Counted from the stretch's first letter, positions 15,946-29,960 are shown. The stretch is DNA of 64,000 bases from Anas platyrhynchos (GCF_047663525.1 NC_092600.1:7893501-7957500), one strand, 5' to 3'. A program made the numbers and translations. Notes: generated by a model not told the origin, from the sequence alone.

Positions 15946-18900
15946 GTCTTCTACCTCACTTAAATATCCATGTACATGTTTAAAAGAAAAAAAAGAAAAC
16001 TACTTTGTTATTTTTTGTTGTTTCTGGTTATTTCTTGCCATGTTTTTCCTTTTCAAAACTCAGCATAAAATCCCGGTTCTTTGTTCAAAAAGCTGTCTGC
16101 CTTTGCCATTCCTCTGTTGCTGCAATGTTGCAAAGAAGGTGATGTGAGCAGGAGGCAGTCTTAAGAAACAAAGAGCTGTGTGAGTGAAAAAGCTTTGAGC
16201 TGAGTATAAAGAATACCTCAAAGGATCAATATGCTGGTAGCATTCTGCTCAGTTCTTACGTGACATTTTCAGCCTGATGCTTAGCAGCGATTCCTAAAGC
16301 GTATTTATTGTGAGGTACCAAATTATTGCAACGAGCAAAGTTTTCTGAACTACTTTAGAAGTGTTGTGATAATTTGAGAATTTTTTGGAATAATTTCTAA
16401 CATAGCAGACATGAAACTTGTGAAATGTTACGATGCCAGCTGCAAAAGTGACATAATGAGATAGTCTTGGAGTTAAGCTGTGCTGTCACAGGTATTTCTT
16501 GCCGTATTATCACATACCCTGTAATTGCCAACATAGTTCACTAGGGAGCAAAGTCTCACAGTTATGAGTATCATGACTGGGATTATTTCTTGGGAAACTT
16601 CTGCATAGGTGTTTCATTTTTATCAAACAATTCTTAAAAATGGCTGTGGTAATGCTAAAGGAAGAAAGCTTGTAGAAAGTGTGGGTTTTAGTTTCTTCTC
16701 TCAACTGACTAGTCCTGCTTGATAATTGCCTGAAAATTTTCTGATCTAGAGACAGATGCTTAGCATGTTCTTACCAGCTGATTACTGAAATAGTCAAGAG
16801 CAATAGTTTTCTATCTGCCTCTGGTTTTTCAGCTGCTGGATTCATTGTTTCTGATGCAGCTTTCACTTCTGTATCATTCGGAAGCAGGGGCAGGTCTCAG
16901 CAGGAGAAGGCTTGGCTGCCCACTTTTTCTTATTGCCCCTCCTTCAGGAGAGTTACCCAGTCTCATTTTGTGTCCAGATAGCCTTAGATTATTCCTCATT
17001 TTCATGCTATTCTCTGTGAAAATAGCAGCAGACTTTTGAAATTGCTTGGTCAGAAAAATTATCTATCTTGGGTCTTTTGCAGTAAACTCAATTTATTTTC
17101 TACTCTTTTCCTTCCCAAGTGCTAGGTTTTCCCAGTTTGCTGTTGCAACCACTCACGTGAACTTATGAATTGCAATGGGTGAAGAAGTGTTCAGAAAAAA
17201 AGAAATAGAGAAAAAATGTCTAATTTTTCTTAATACGATGTTCTGTCCAACATGCTCCCCATGCTACCCTTTCTATTGCTCAGTGACTGACTTAAATGAG
17301 CCAGGTGGAAACACTGATTTCCTCTGAAGTCTTGAAAGAAAACGGGAAGGCAGGAGGGTCAGGAAACTCTGAAAACACAAATATCTGAAGTTATATATAT
17401 CCAGGTAAACTTTCTGTCTTTAATTAAACAGATCAGGTAAGAACCACTAGCTTACGCTAAAAGCTTTTCAAGTGGATAAAGCTGCAAGGCTCAGTGCTAC
17501 AGCCATTCAGTCAGTGCAGCAGCACTGCTGCAGTAGCACTGATGCAGAGATTCCTTCAGCCAGGCAAGCTCTTTTCTGAGACTCTGTTGAGTAATATGTT
17601 TGTGTCTGCCTCAAAGCATAACTGCAAAATCCTGTGAATTAATATAAAGATGTTTTCTGTTCTTCCTGTATTGCAAAGTGTAAAATAGAAATGCTAGACT
17701 ATGCACCTTCCACAGCCTGGAACTATTTCGGTTCACACTTTTGCTTCTTGACATTGGCTTAAAAATTGGAAGCTTGTGGTGTAGCAATCCTAAGACTGCC
17801 TTTGCTGAGACATTACAAAAGGCTAACATGTACTAGAAGTGATTTTTAAAAATGAAGGGATTATACAATTTGTGTAATTATGTGATACTGACTGATATGG
17901 TGACTAAAGGTCATGTTATTGTAATTAAGGTGTTGAATACCAAAATCTTTATTCTCAAGATATTAACAAGGTGCACAGATGGAAATGTGTGAAGCCTCCA
18001 CTGGAAGGAGAGGATTAAAAAAAAATACTTCCCTTCTAGTGAAGGAAGATGATCTCCCTAGAGTGAGGTAGTTATTTCAAAGCTATTTATCCCAGAATTT
18101 CCAGGCTTGCTAAGAGGTTGGTCTAAGCAGGACAAAACCCTAAGTGAGTTAGGCACACACAAAGAACAGAGCTCAGAGAGACATGGGTCAGTTTGTAGAC
18201 TTGAGTATAAACAATCTAACCTTATAGTGAAAGCTTCCAGAGAAGCAAATCCAGTATGTAGTAATCAGATGTCTACAGCATTATCTCCATGCAAAGTTTT
18301 CTTGGTATTACTATCTTCACCCATAAGAAGATGGCAAAAAGAATGGTTCATGATGTGTTGTCGTTTTATCTTGTTCCAGTCTTGTTCAAGAAGCTGCAGT
18401 GTACTTAGTGGCGAGATCTGAGTAGGTGGATTTTTCTGTATTTTTCATCACAACTTTTACTGTGATGTTGCTGATGTATCAGCAGGAAAAAGCATCATTT
18501 GTTACGTGATAGAAATGTGCTGGTTAAAAAGCTTCCTTTAGAAAAGCATCCTTTGCTGCCATTTATTACCTGTTAGTAGCCTGGGCAGAATTAAAATGAG
18601 GCCACTTGGGAAGAGAGATGCAAGGCAGACTGGTGCTTTTCCTCCATACGGGCACTGCAGGATTAATGCACTGGATGATGACTTTTTTTGATAGAATAAA
18701 TTGTGTGTAGTCTACCGTAAATATAATACGTACCTCTCTGTACATTTTCCCAACCACAGGCTTTCACAGCATGCTGAAAGTAGGAAAGCAGGCCACAAAA
18801 CAGGAGGGGAGAGGAATTACTTTACTGGGTGATAACTTCTCAAAATGGGAGGTAGCCTTCACAATTCCTGCTTGTACGTTTTGGTGTAATTTGGCCAGCA

Positions 18901-19771
18901 CTGGGCTGTTGTGCTCTACAAATGAAGCCATGAGTATGCAGAGACAATTCTGCAGTGCAGCCGCCGTTTGTTGTGAACATTTCGCAGCACATGAACTGTG
19001 CCCCAGGAGTCTCTGCCAGACTCCAGCCCTAATAACTGGCGTGTTTGATCCTGCCTCTCAAATTTTGCAGAGGAAATCCAGTGGGAGAAAAAACAACTAA
19101 GCAAATTTCCTCTTTTGAGGCAGGGATGGTAGGAGGCTTGGTTATCCTTGTTAGCTTTCTGGGGGTGCAGGAGAAAGGACTACTTTAGTGGAGGAATATC
19201 AGAGATGGCTTGTCTCATGATGTTTACAAGTCCTTTTAGATGTCACTGTAAGTGCTCTTGCTCTTAGCTGGTAGAAGTGAAGGCCTGTCAGGAAAGGAAA
19301 ATGGCTTCTGATGTTCCTGGATAACTGTTTTATTAGCTGCTACCTTCACAGTGTACACTTGGATGACTTAGCTGAAGAAAATTAGTACACCTGAGACTTT
19401 CAGTCAGTCTTGTATTCGTTTAGAATGAAAAGTAGTTTGATCAGTTTGTGTAAAAACATATCCATCCTTTTTTCCTCTCAAAAGATCAGTGCTCTCCCTC
19501 AGGAAAGAAATGAAAGCTGCTCCTGCTCCTTTAGCGATTGCTTCTGATTTCCACTGCTTTAGAGCAAAGTGCAGCTGTGTCATTGTATCTTCCGCTTGAC
19601 AGATCATCCTGAGATGAGAAAATGAAAGAAGTGTTCAAACCAAAATGGGCATTACGAGGGGAGCAGTTGTATTGACCTCTTTCCAAATGCTGCATGCATC
19701 CAGTATCGCTGCATGGGTTGGGACTTGCTAACCAATTAGTCATTTATAAAACTTCCTAAGTGAAACACAGA

Positions 19772-20000
19772 GGAACAGCGTGACCTACCAGACTGATACG
19801 AGATTGGAAGTCAGATGCTGACAAATTCCAATCTCACTACTGCCACTTGCTCACTGAATGGCCTTGGCAAGTCACTTTCCCTCCTTCTCCCTTATGCTCC
19901 AGAGCTGTAATACATCTGAGAGCAATCCTTGCCTGTCTCATGAGGATTTGGGGGAGCAGTGAGTGCTATACAAGTGCTGTGTATTGTTATTAAAACTATA
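19772..20000 (+). mobile_element. MIR/CORE-SINE relic
   Basis: The order of blocks follows the MIR consensus. It starts with a tRNA-like head (AGATTGGAAGTCAG), then CTGCCACTTGCTCACTGA, GGCCTTGGCAAGTCACTTTC, CTGTAATA, a TCTCATGAGGATT block and a tail like GCTATACAAGTGCTGTGTA. It is strongly diverged, as expected for an element that predates the bird-mammal split. Identification is by eye. Confidence 0.7.
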
Positions 20001-20454
20001 ATATGTCAGGTAGTGCAGATACATAGATCATCTGCCCTCTTCAGGCACTTGACTGTTAGCCTTATGTCTAGGCACACCAAAAATGTGCAGGATATCAGGT
20101 ATAATGACGCATTTCAGTCTTGAAATTACTCGTGTCTTCAAGGTCAGATTTGGTGACTTCAATATCTGTTTCACAGCTGCAATACCGTGTTTCCGTCTAA
20201 TGGTGATAAATGAAAGTGTAACTCGTTTGTAATTCCTTCTCTGTCTTCCTAAATATTTTGTTTCTTAGGAAGCTGATGCTGCTATGAACATATTGAATAA
20301 TACTGAATTTGCAATATTCTGCTTTCTAGATATAAATGTTTATATTTAAAAGTGCTAAGACTGCATTGCAATAAATAATGCCCATGTAACAGTTGGCTTC
20401 AGAGCATGTTTTCTTGTGTGTTCTGTCAATACGCTTGTGTCAGTGATGAAGCTG

Positions 20455-20690
20455 CTGCTGCAGCAGTTAGGACAGGTGCCTGGATGCGGAGACCACAAGT
20501 TCTGAATGCGAGTGCTGCTATCTAGTCACGATTTGGAGCAAACCGGTTGTCTGGGTGTTCAAAACTGTATTAATCTACAAAATAAGAATATTATTATACC
20601 TGTATTTTAACTATAAAATCAGAATATCATACCTGTCTTTTAGAGATGCAGAAAATTGAACTTCATATTGAAGAAGATAAGAAGTGCTGT
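20455..20690 (+). mobile_element. Second, more degraded MIR-like relic
   Basis: It shows a similar but weaker series: GTTAGGACAGGTGCCTGGA, CAAGTTCTGAATGCGAGTGC, TTAATCTACAAAATAAGAAT and ATAAGAAGTGCTGT. These fall where a MIR head, the 'tctgtaaaat' block and the tail should be. Part of the 3' half is duplicated in tandem (20576-20642). Confidence 0.4.
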
Positions 20691-22393
20691 CCTGATCACT
20701 CGAAGGGCTGTGACCCTAGCGCGTGGTCTTCCACTGTGCCATCAGGAGGTGGCTTGCCAGGAATCGGTGAGGTCCAGAGCCAGCATCCAGGCATCTAGTC
20801 CAGCGTGAGCATAGCCAGTGGGGAAACTGTCCTCCAGGAACCTGTTTAGTCTCACGGTACACGATGCTGATGTGTTTGGATCACAGGTGCTAATTCTGTG
20901 GATGCAGTTTACCAGAGGTGGAAACATATCTGTGCTCTGGAGCTCAGGTATTTTCTAAAAGGAGTAACTCTCGGTGCAACCTGCAAGCTGTGTAAAGAAA
21001 ACAAAATCTACAGTTTAAAGCCATGAGTGGCAATACGAGGATGCATATAATGAGAAGGATCAGAGGGGAGTCACGAAGGTCTGCCACCCATTGACTTTCA
21101 TTTGCATTTTAACATGCTTTACACTGGGAGTCTGCCCTTTCTTCCATGTGTCTGATATTTCCCTGATGTCTCACAAGGCGATTTACAGTCAATTTACAGT
21201 AGACTCTTGCTCTTTTAGACTACAATTCTGCCTATTTCATTTCATTTACAAGTGCAAAGGGCAGAGTTTTTCTTTGATATCCACGCAGGTGCTTAAGGGT
21301 AAGCATATGCTCGGTACCCTCCTAATTAGAGTCAAAACACTTGATTTGACTGCAACAGTTGTACTCCTAAGCTGCTGGTGAAACAAATTCTGTACTGCCA
21401 CAGAAATGTTTTTTGTTTGTTTGTTTTTTGTTACTTGCAGGTGACATCTGAGAGGGCTGAAGCAGAGATTTCTCTCATATCTGGTGAGACCATTGCTCAA
21501 GTCAAGGAAAAATGATAGCTGGAGTAGTAAGGCACAGTTAGAATTTCCCCTCCTGAATTTAGTTGCTATCCTGGAGTTCTATAAAGCGTATTTACCTGCA
21601 GTTCTGATGTCAATTTGTCCCTGTTTTGAAAAAAATAAAAGGGGGGGTTAGACATCCCTCCTCGCTATAAGAAGTTAGGTCTTTTCTGGTGCCACTGAGG
21701 CAATTATTTTCCTGATCAAATGTTACCTGAGTTCTCTGAATGATTCTTCTCAACTTCAAGCTGCATCTTTTTGCAGTGAATGATTTATTATCCCAAACAA
21801 CTAGCTTATTCCCCGCAGTTTCTTATCTGCCTTGGAGATCTCTCTCATCTTGGCATTTATGAGCCTGTCCTGTCATCTTTCATAACACGGGGCACTTCTT
21901 AGGTTTGATTATTTGTTTTCCACAGCCTTGCAGTCCTTAAGTCCTTAAATGATCTGAGTGACAAAGAATATGTCAAGAATGAAGTTTTAATAATACAGAT
22001 AAGTATGTTGCTGTTTCACATGTTCAGTTAATGAGTCAGTCTGGGTGGTGCTCAGAGCCTGCTTGAAATCTGAATAAGTATTTGAATATTTAAAACAGGT
22101 ATCATTAGGATTCTGAGTTAATGGAGAGTGGATGCAAATTGAAGAGTAAATCATGACACGGTCTGGGTTGGATGTTCAGATAACGCCAGTCTGCCTTGGT
22201 TCTGCTGAACAGAGGTGTGTTTTTTGTGAAGATTTTTCAAATTCATACCATCTCATGAGACTCGTTTCCTTCACAAGCCTGGGCTGTGGCTGCAGCTTTC
22301 AACAGGAGAAGGTAATTGGTGCCTCGATGGCTGCTTTGAGGGAGGGCCTTGCTCCAACTGCCCCTGCCAGTACCTGGGCAATTCTCTCCCCTT

Positions 22394-22417
22394 CCTCACC
22401 TCACCTCACCTCACCTC
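22394..22417 (+). repeat. (CCTCA)n short tandem repeat
   Basis: Four complete CCTCA units plus a partial fifth. Confidence 0.9.
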
Positions 22418-25400
22418 TTTGACCAGCAGAAACATTTGAGGTTGGGATCGCATTTAATTTGCTCGCCTCATTCCCTGTTACCCAGTTCGGCTGTTGTCCC
22501 CCCTCACTTTGCTCCTGGTGTCCTTGCAAACTGCAGCTGCTGCCGCGATGGTGCTGCCTTCGATGCCGTGCAGCTCAGTGGTTTTGCTGCCCTAAACTTG
22601 GACATGTGGAGACAGGGGGAAGGCTGGGCACAGGTACATAGCTCGTAATGGTCTCATTTTACACTGCACAAGAAGCTCACAGGTTTTGCTGTGTAATGAT
22701 TGCTCTGGGATGATACTGTTTATGCAATTCCTTTTTAATGGGTAGTTTGGGTTGCTTTTCCTTCACCTGGGAGCTGGTCAGCCAGATCCTCCCTTTGTGA
22801 TCAGGCAGTGCAGGTGAAGATGTCACGCTGGCTCTCTAACAAGCAGAAAATCTGCCAATCTCCCCACCAGAAGGGATTATTAAATAAACCTGGGGCAGGG
22901 GGAAGCCTTGCTGTGGGAGCAGCAGAGGGGAATGGCCTTTGCCAGCAGGGCTCTCACAGTCTGCTAATGGCAGCAGCTGTGTGGAGGGGCAGCAGGTGCC
23001 CTGTGCAGCATGGAGGATGACCCTGGCTGAAGGAAACATGGGCTGTAAGAGGAGAGCAGGAGCTGGAGCTGCTTGGTGGTAGCTGCACTAGGACACAGCT
23101 GGAAACAGGGACTGGTGGGGCTGGGACACAGGCAGGAGTTAGTGCTCTGTGAGTATCTGCATCTTGCTGTACATTTACAGGCTGAGATCATTTAGTGTTT
23201 ATGTGCAAGTGATGCTGTGGAGGAAATACTATAAAGTAATATTCCTCAGGAATATGACTTATTTTTTGAATATTTGAGGATGCTGTAGTGGTGCATTCAC
23301 AGACAGCTCTAGCATAGGCTTGAAGGAAACCCTCCCTTTTCTTTGTGGGACAATGCTCAGGCACAATAAGGTTTTCCCATCAGAGTGCAGTCAATGGAAC
23401 AATTGTGCAGTGTGTTGATCAGGAAAAGGATGTGGGAGTTTGAGTGGAAAAACTGACGCTATCAGCCTAATGGACTATAGCAGCAGGAAGGATGGCAAAC
23501 AGGATACCACGCTGCATTAGGTGGAAAGAGTACGAAACAGGGCTGCGGCCACAGGCTTGAGTCAGCTGGGGTCTGTACTGCAAGCATGGGAAAAGCTAAA
23601 ACAAAGTAGAAAGTTACTGATTTTACATTTCTTTGGTGGGAAGAAGGATTCTTTGTAGGTTCTTCTTTGGGGAAAAACAGATAAATAATAATCAACATCA
23701 GAAAGTTTCCAAAATCACGGAAGAAGCAAATGGAGGAAAACTTGGTTTTAGTTGCTTGGAGGCTCCAGAATAAGAACTTGAGGAAGCTGAAGGAAGGTAG
23801 AGACTGGTGGCAGGATGTCTTTGTGCCAAGGACTTTGCTGGGAGGCCAGTTCAAACCCAGGCATAAACAAGTTAGGACAGCCCTGAAGGGCCCAGCTTTA
23901 TACCTCTCCTGCTAGCTGCTCTAACACTTTGTGGGCAGGGCCAGGAGTAGAAGTGTGCCTGTCCTATCATTCTTGGAAGTTGTACAGTACAAAGCATTAG
24001 GACTGGATGTGGTATATGAAACAGTTACTGTGTTGGGCAGAAAAATGTGAGGGTAGAGGAAGGGCTATCTAGTGCACCAGCTACATCTGCTTCTCAAATT
24101 GAACGTTTTCCTTTTTTTTTTTTTTTAACTGGATGTTTAAATATTAAAACCCATAGCTGTGCAGAGTACACCAGTCCAGGTGACCCTGTGCAGGGTGATC
24201 TTGTGCCTCACTGCAGAGGGGGCTCCTGTTCACCTCCGTGTGCTGAGTGCTTGCCAGGAGCTGGCAAACGCCAGCGTTTGATGTTGCAACGTCAGAGTGA
24301 AACGGGCTGGTAGAGCTAGGGTGCACTGGGACAGGTCATTGACCTGACTTGCCCTAAAACCCCCCAAACAGTGTAAAGTGGTATGAACCTCAGTCTTTTC
24401 CAGTGTACCTTGTCACTCAGCATGGTGCTTGTACTGCGGTAATGCTCGCATGTTTACAGAACTGCCTTCCTCACGTGATGAGTTTTGTACCTGTAAGATA
24501 ATGGGCAGTAATTAATTTATTTTAGAAGCAGCTGTGCTCTTGTCATTCCTTGTGGAATCAGGATGCTCTGAAGTCACCCCATCCTTAGCTTGCTGTTTTA
24601 ATTAAAAACCCTTGAAAGCAGATTTGTACTGTCTCCAACTACTTGAGCCACAGCAAACCTTAGTGCAGCAGAGTGTGAATTACTTGCTGAGAGCCATCCT
24701 CGAACCTGGCCTCACATCTATTACCGAGCGTAAACTAATGAACAAAGAGCTGCTATTTGTCAGGATATCCAGTGTAAGGGCTTTCAAAGAGTGCTGCAGG
24801 CTGACATGGAAATGGTGCAAGAGGTTGCAGCCCCTGACCTCAATCAAGGCTTCAAAGGAAGCTCCTGAAAAGTTTTGCAGCACAAAAATGAATTTCTCCT
24901 GGTACCACCCAGCGCACTTTAATAGCTAAAACTACATCAAGGCTACTGCTGACTCGGTGGGAATGACAGCCTTGTTTTGTAGGGAAGTGTGGTTCTGCGA
25001 TGTCTTTTTTGTTCCAAAGAAAAAGGACTTGAGATTTACTCAGTGAACACATCAGCTTATGCAAGCAGCGTGGCTGCAGCGACCAAGCAGGCAGCGGCAA
25101 GGGGAGGAGGAGCTGGGGAGCACAAACCCAGCGTTCCTGCGAGGGACTGGGACAGACTGTAACACTGCACGTATCAAAGGAAGAGGTGGGAAATTAGAAA
25201 CTGATTCACTGACAGGCTGTCCCTACAGCGGGCACGAGCAGCCAAGTCCTGGGGGCGCCAGATGGAGCCAGGGGGCTGCGCAGCACAGGGAAGAGGGAGG
25301 GGACGAGGCTGCTGAGCTTAGGCTGAAGCCGTGCTCTTGCTTGGCTGTAGCTTTGTTTGCTCTCCCTCTCATCAGCTTTCAGCTGCTCCAGCCGTTTAGC

Positions 25401-26369
25401 TGACCGATGGCAGGGTTGTGCTCTGCTGCACACCAGGTCGGTTGCTTGTAGGCGGCTGGTTTTGCCTGGAGCAGCAGCTCCCTGTCAGGCTGCTCGTCTC
25501 TACAGTGGCAGAGCCGCTCTCTGCCTGTGCACTGGACCATGCCCCGCTGCAGCTCAGGAGCTGGACAGCAGGCCCGAGGCCAGGAACCATCACTGCAGAA
25601 CCGCCGGCTCTTGGCAAGAGAGGCGAGCAGGGGCAGATAGCTGGCCAAAGCGGTTTGTCTCTTAATTAAGTTGAAAACAGGCATCATGGCTCACCTCCTG
25701 CCTGCAGCCAGCCCCAGAGCACAGACACGGGCCGCAAGCAGCTGACCCTCACTGCCCCAAGCACACAGGGAAGGGGCTGTGCCCAGTGAGGCCAGAAGAC
25801 AGTTCCCCATCCGTGATGTTTCTGCAAACCCTTCACTGTCAGCAGGTGCTTCAGGCTTCCCATAAGGCTGGAAGGTGACAAGCGGTTGGTTTAGCCCTTC
25901 CCTGCAGCCCAAAGACAGCATCCATGGGACAAAGCTCAAGTACCACTGCCTTGTGGCAGCTTGCCCTTTGCTTGGTGCTGTTAATGAGCTTGGAGTGCAG
26001 GTGACAGGGAAGAGAAGCACTGCTGTGACAGGCGTACGTACTGGGACAAGAATGCAGAATGGCCCGGCACCATGTAGGAGAATTCCTGCACGTTGAACCA
26101 GGCTGGAGAAAAGACCCTAGGCTAGCCTAGAGATAGATGCTTCTTCATCTCCTTTCAACACCTTGTTGGGATTTGGGAGGATGGGGTCTTCTGGCCAGAA
26201 GGGCAAGGGACAATGGGTGACAGAGGCTAGTGCACAGAGACCTGTGAAGGAACTTAATTTCCATGTTTTTAGGAACTTAACCCTTAGCATTCTCTTATCC
26301 TGGGATTTGGTTGCAAGTCAAAACAGGAAAGATTTTGGTAATCTCATACTATCACCAACAGTTTGTTAA

Positions 26370-26720
26370 AAGACTAATTGCCAAGTAGCTTATGCATGTG
26401 GGACCATTAGTAATTCTGTAGCTATGCAAATTAAAACAGTGATGTATGATTTATAGCTTTAATAATGTTCTGAAGGCTCTTAAATTTTAATCACTTGCAA
26501 CATCCTTTTTAATATTCAATTACTTTATTAACTAATTAGGTCACTTGCTGAAAAAGCACATAAGGCTCGTGCTATTTTAATATCAGCTGAACATCACAAA
26601 ATACCTTTGAAATGGTATAAATGGTTTATTTATTTTAAATAGATCATTAAGATGCTATAATTAATAAATCAATTACAGCAGAAAGAGACAATAAATTGAT
26701 AGATGCCAAACCACAATAGT
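26370..26720. promoter_or_regulatory. Candidate conserved non-coding element, AT- and homeobox-rich
   Basis: This block contains an octamer ATGCAAAT at about 26424, plus TAATTAG, TTAATAAAT, ACTAATTAGG and several TAAT cores. It lacks simple repeats and transposon signatures. The mixture of intact developmental motifs is typical of long-conserved enhancers. Conservation was not tested. Confidence 0.35.
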
Positions 26721-29689
26721 GGCTTCTGCTTTCTTTCTAAATGGTCACGGGGATGCTGAACTCAATGAACATACCTTCCTAGATAATTTGTATTCAGCTG
26801 AAGGGATCAGGTTCAAGATATGCTTGGTTCATTATAGATGCTTTTTGTATGAATTTAGCTTTCTGATTGATAAAAGCTCCACAAATGACCTTGAAAAGTA
26901 AAAGTATTTAAAAGGACAGCCCTCCATTACAGTTTGCTCTTTTGTCTGTCTCAAAAAAGATAAAGCCATAACATCTTAGTCCTGCTAATTTGGGGGTGAA
27001 AGGTAGAGCTCTGGAGGGAGGGAAGTTGGGTTGCTAATCAGTGACCTACCTGCTGTGCTGCAAACGGTCGAGGAGTCCAATCCTCAGGAGAAACCAAAGC
27101 TTTGCTGGCTGGATTTGCTTCTTTGCCATGTCAGGGAGTACATTTTGACAAGGTGTTAGGGAAAAAAGAAATCTTTCATCTGTAGGCAATAGAAAAAAAA
27201 AACAGCCTAGCCTGCTCAGGGATGCTGTCAATCCAGCCCAGGTTCTCAAAAACCTCCAAAGGCTCTTGTGTGCCTCAGCTGCCAGATTCCCTGCGCTCCC
27301 GTGGCAGAGGGGTGGTACAGGTGAGGGTTCCAAGCAGGGAGGATGAGGAGTTGGAAAGTGGGACATGGGTGCCTTCAAAATAATTAGCTTTACAATCTGC
27401 AACCACCCTGGACAAAACCAGCCCAAGCTCCTTGGCTTCTCCATTTCCGCAGGCAGTGGAACACTCAACATTACCTCAACATTTTTCTAAACAAGGAAAC
27501 TACCTCAGTCCCCCAGCACCCCAAATAAAAAAGATACACTCACCTCTGTCCCAGGGAGCCCGCGAACTGATAATTTAACAGTTGACAGTCACTCCTACTG
27601 GTACCATGGCTGAAGATGAAATTGTAACTTTTCTCTAAGGAGAACTCCACCTCATTAACATTTTGCATCAAAAATAACTATTGCTCAGGAGGCTCCTGTT
27701 CAGTGTGGTTACCCTTTGAAAAGAAGACAATACTAGACCAGCCAGGACTGGATTATGTCTGTTCAGAGAGGACATGGATGCTTAAAGTAATGCTAAATCA
27801 ACCTCACATATTATGGGAGCTCCCCCAGGAAATGAAGGTGCAGACTAACACAAAAATAAAGATACCAAATGTTGCTACAGTTTGGGACAACATCTCGGAA
27901 CAAGTGCAGATACAACCCTTCAAGGTTCAGACATTTATACAGTCGAGTGAGGTCACTGTCACTGTTTTTAAGTGTTTATTTCACCCTACACCAGTCCTTT
28001 TGTACAACGCAGCTCACAGGGTAGTCTTAGTTCCCTTACAAGCCCCAGTTCTCAGTCAAATAGGTGCATTTTTATCACATTCATGTAACTTCTCCCCAGT
28101 CAGTTGTTCACATGCTCATTCCTGTGCCTATCAAATCATTTCTGTAGCAAAAAAACAAACACATCCACCTTTGTCAAACCAAAAGAGTAATTGGTAAGTG
28201 GTCAACAGTGCCTCAGACTCAACTGGTACCCAGAGAAATAGGAACACAAAAGGCAGCAGAAAGCAGCCACAAAGCTTTGTGATTTCAGCCTTCTCACCAC
28301 GAGGCTGCAGCCCTCTCCTCTGCCATGAAGCTGCTGGTACCAAAGAGCAACTGTTAACCTCCCCGGCTCGATTCAACGCGACAGTGACACTTCACAGCAC
28401 ATTGCATCCAATCTCATTTGAAGCTGACAAAGATTGTTTCTGTTTTATATCTATTGGTTTATTAATGGACTACAGCCTCTTAAGCAGATGCATATTCATT
28501 AGATAGCCAGCTGTTAGGAGGTTCCCAGATGTCGAAAGTAGCTCTATCTTGGAATGCATTCTTTTTTTCCTTCTCATGAAACAAAGTAATTGCAGCTCTA
28601 TTAAAGAACCAGTTAATTACTGAACCAGTACCTTATGGCACGTGATAAAAAAATCTGTAAATTTGTGACAAGCAAAGGTATTTTTGAAAAACAGAGATGA
28701 ACTGCGCCATACACATGGAACACTTACTTAAACAGAGAGACATGGATTATGCCATGTAAATTTTGTGCCTTTACATTTTCCACATTCAGCAGAATTTCAT
28801 ACTGCTTGTCCTCCCTGATTTGACTACAGGATCTAGAATCACATCAAAAAAGAGAGACATTTCAGTTTTTAAAGGCTGTTTTACTCAGAGAGAAGCAAAC
28901 TCCTGCAGCACCCGGCTAGGTAAAATCGGAACCGTATCACTGAACAAGCCGTACAGATTGACTTCCAAATTCCACAGGCCACCCTTTTCAGTCTCACAAC
29001 ATTAACAGGGTTCACCTCACTTTCTTTGCAACTTAGTGTTTCTATTTCTTCCCTGTGGCTCTAAACGCAGCTCCAAAAAGGCAGGTCTTAGGAGTGCAGC
29101 TAAAACAATACCCATTCTCCCCACCAAGATCTCCACGAAACTATTTTCCCACTGAGCTGTTTAAAATGTTTGGTCAGCTCCAAATCCAAGTGCTTTGGGG
29201 AAAAAGGTTCACAGGGGTTCTGTGTTTCTGGCTGATGTGAAGGAGCTGCACAGCTGCTTGCTCCATCTCATCGGACAGCTACAGCCTCTGAGGAGCAGGC
29301 AGCACAGAGCTGCTTTGTCCCCACGAAGGAGCCGTGCTGCAGTTACCACTAATAGGAAAAAGAGGGCAACTCCCATTCCTCTGCTGTGGGCAGAGCTCCT
29401 GGGTGGAATAATTGGAAGCAGACAGGTATTCACTACTTGGTTTCCAATTCTCTCATTCTTTTTGCCAGTCAAATCTGTCAGCAAGTACCCAGAGCTGTAC
29501 AATAAGTCATTTTTCAGCGTGCTGACATTTCTGAGTACTAACCGAAAAAAAGTTTCCCTTCCAGTTAAATTAAATATTTTACTTACAGATTTTCAGTGTG
29601 CAGTCAAACCCAATGGGTTTGCCTGAAACAATTCTGAATTTTAGTCAGTGATGGCTTTGAAGAACACTGGGTGGGTGGGAGAGGAGGAA

Positions 29690-29960
29690 AAAAATTACAT
29701 CTCCATTAAAAGGTTTAAGCAGAACCAAATGAAGATACTATAAAACGTCACATGCTATAAAAGTGTTTACAGTTATGCACAAAGGAACGCAGAGGCAATT
29801 TTGTAGAGCGACTCCTGGAGCAAAGGCCTCGGAGAATAAAAGTGTCTTTAGATATTTGTTATCCTGTTAGAGTTGGTATCACCTTGAGTATACAATGCCT
29901 GCCTGCATTATGTAAACACTTCATTGATAAATCCCTCCCCCACCTCCCTGAAGCAGTGTC
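29690..29960. promoter_or_regulatory. Candidate conserved non-coding element
   Basis: Non-repetitive sequence with TGTTTAC-like forkhead cores (AAGTGTTTACAG, ATGTAAACACTT) and a TTTAGATATTTG stretch lies in the gene-free interval. It is called on texture and motif content only. Confidence 0.25.

Noticed and set aside
17514..17532. CAGCAG/CTGCTG palindromic patch
   Set aside because: The arms are only about 8 bp in CAG-rich sequence, which is common by chance.
23462..23854. 130-residue minus-strand open frame
   Set aside because: It looks like translated T- and C-rich non-coding DNA, with no family resemblance.
27703..28197. 164-residue plus-strand open frame in the gene-free interval
   Set aside because: No recognisable domain, and no CpG promoter or splice context. 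Amino-acid composition mirrors local base composition.
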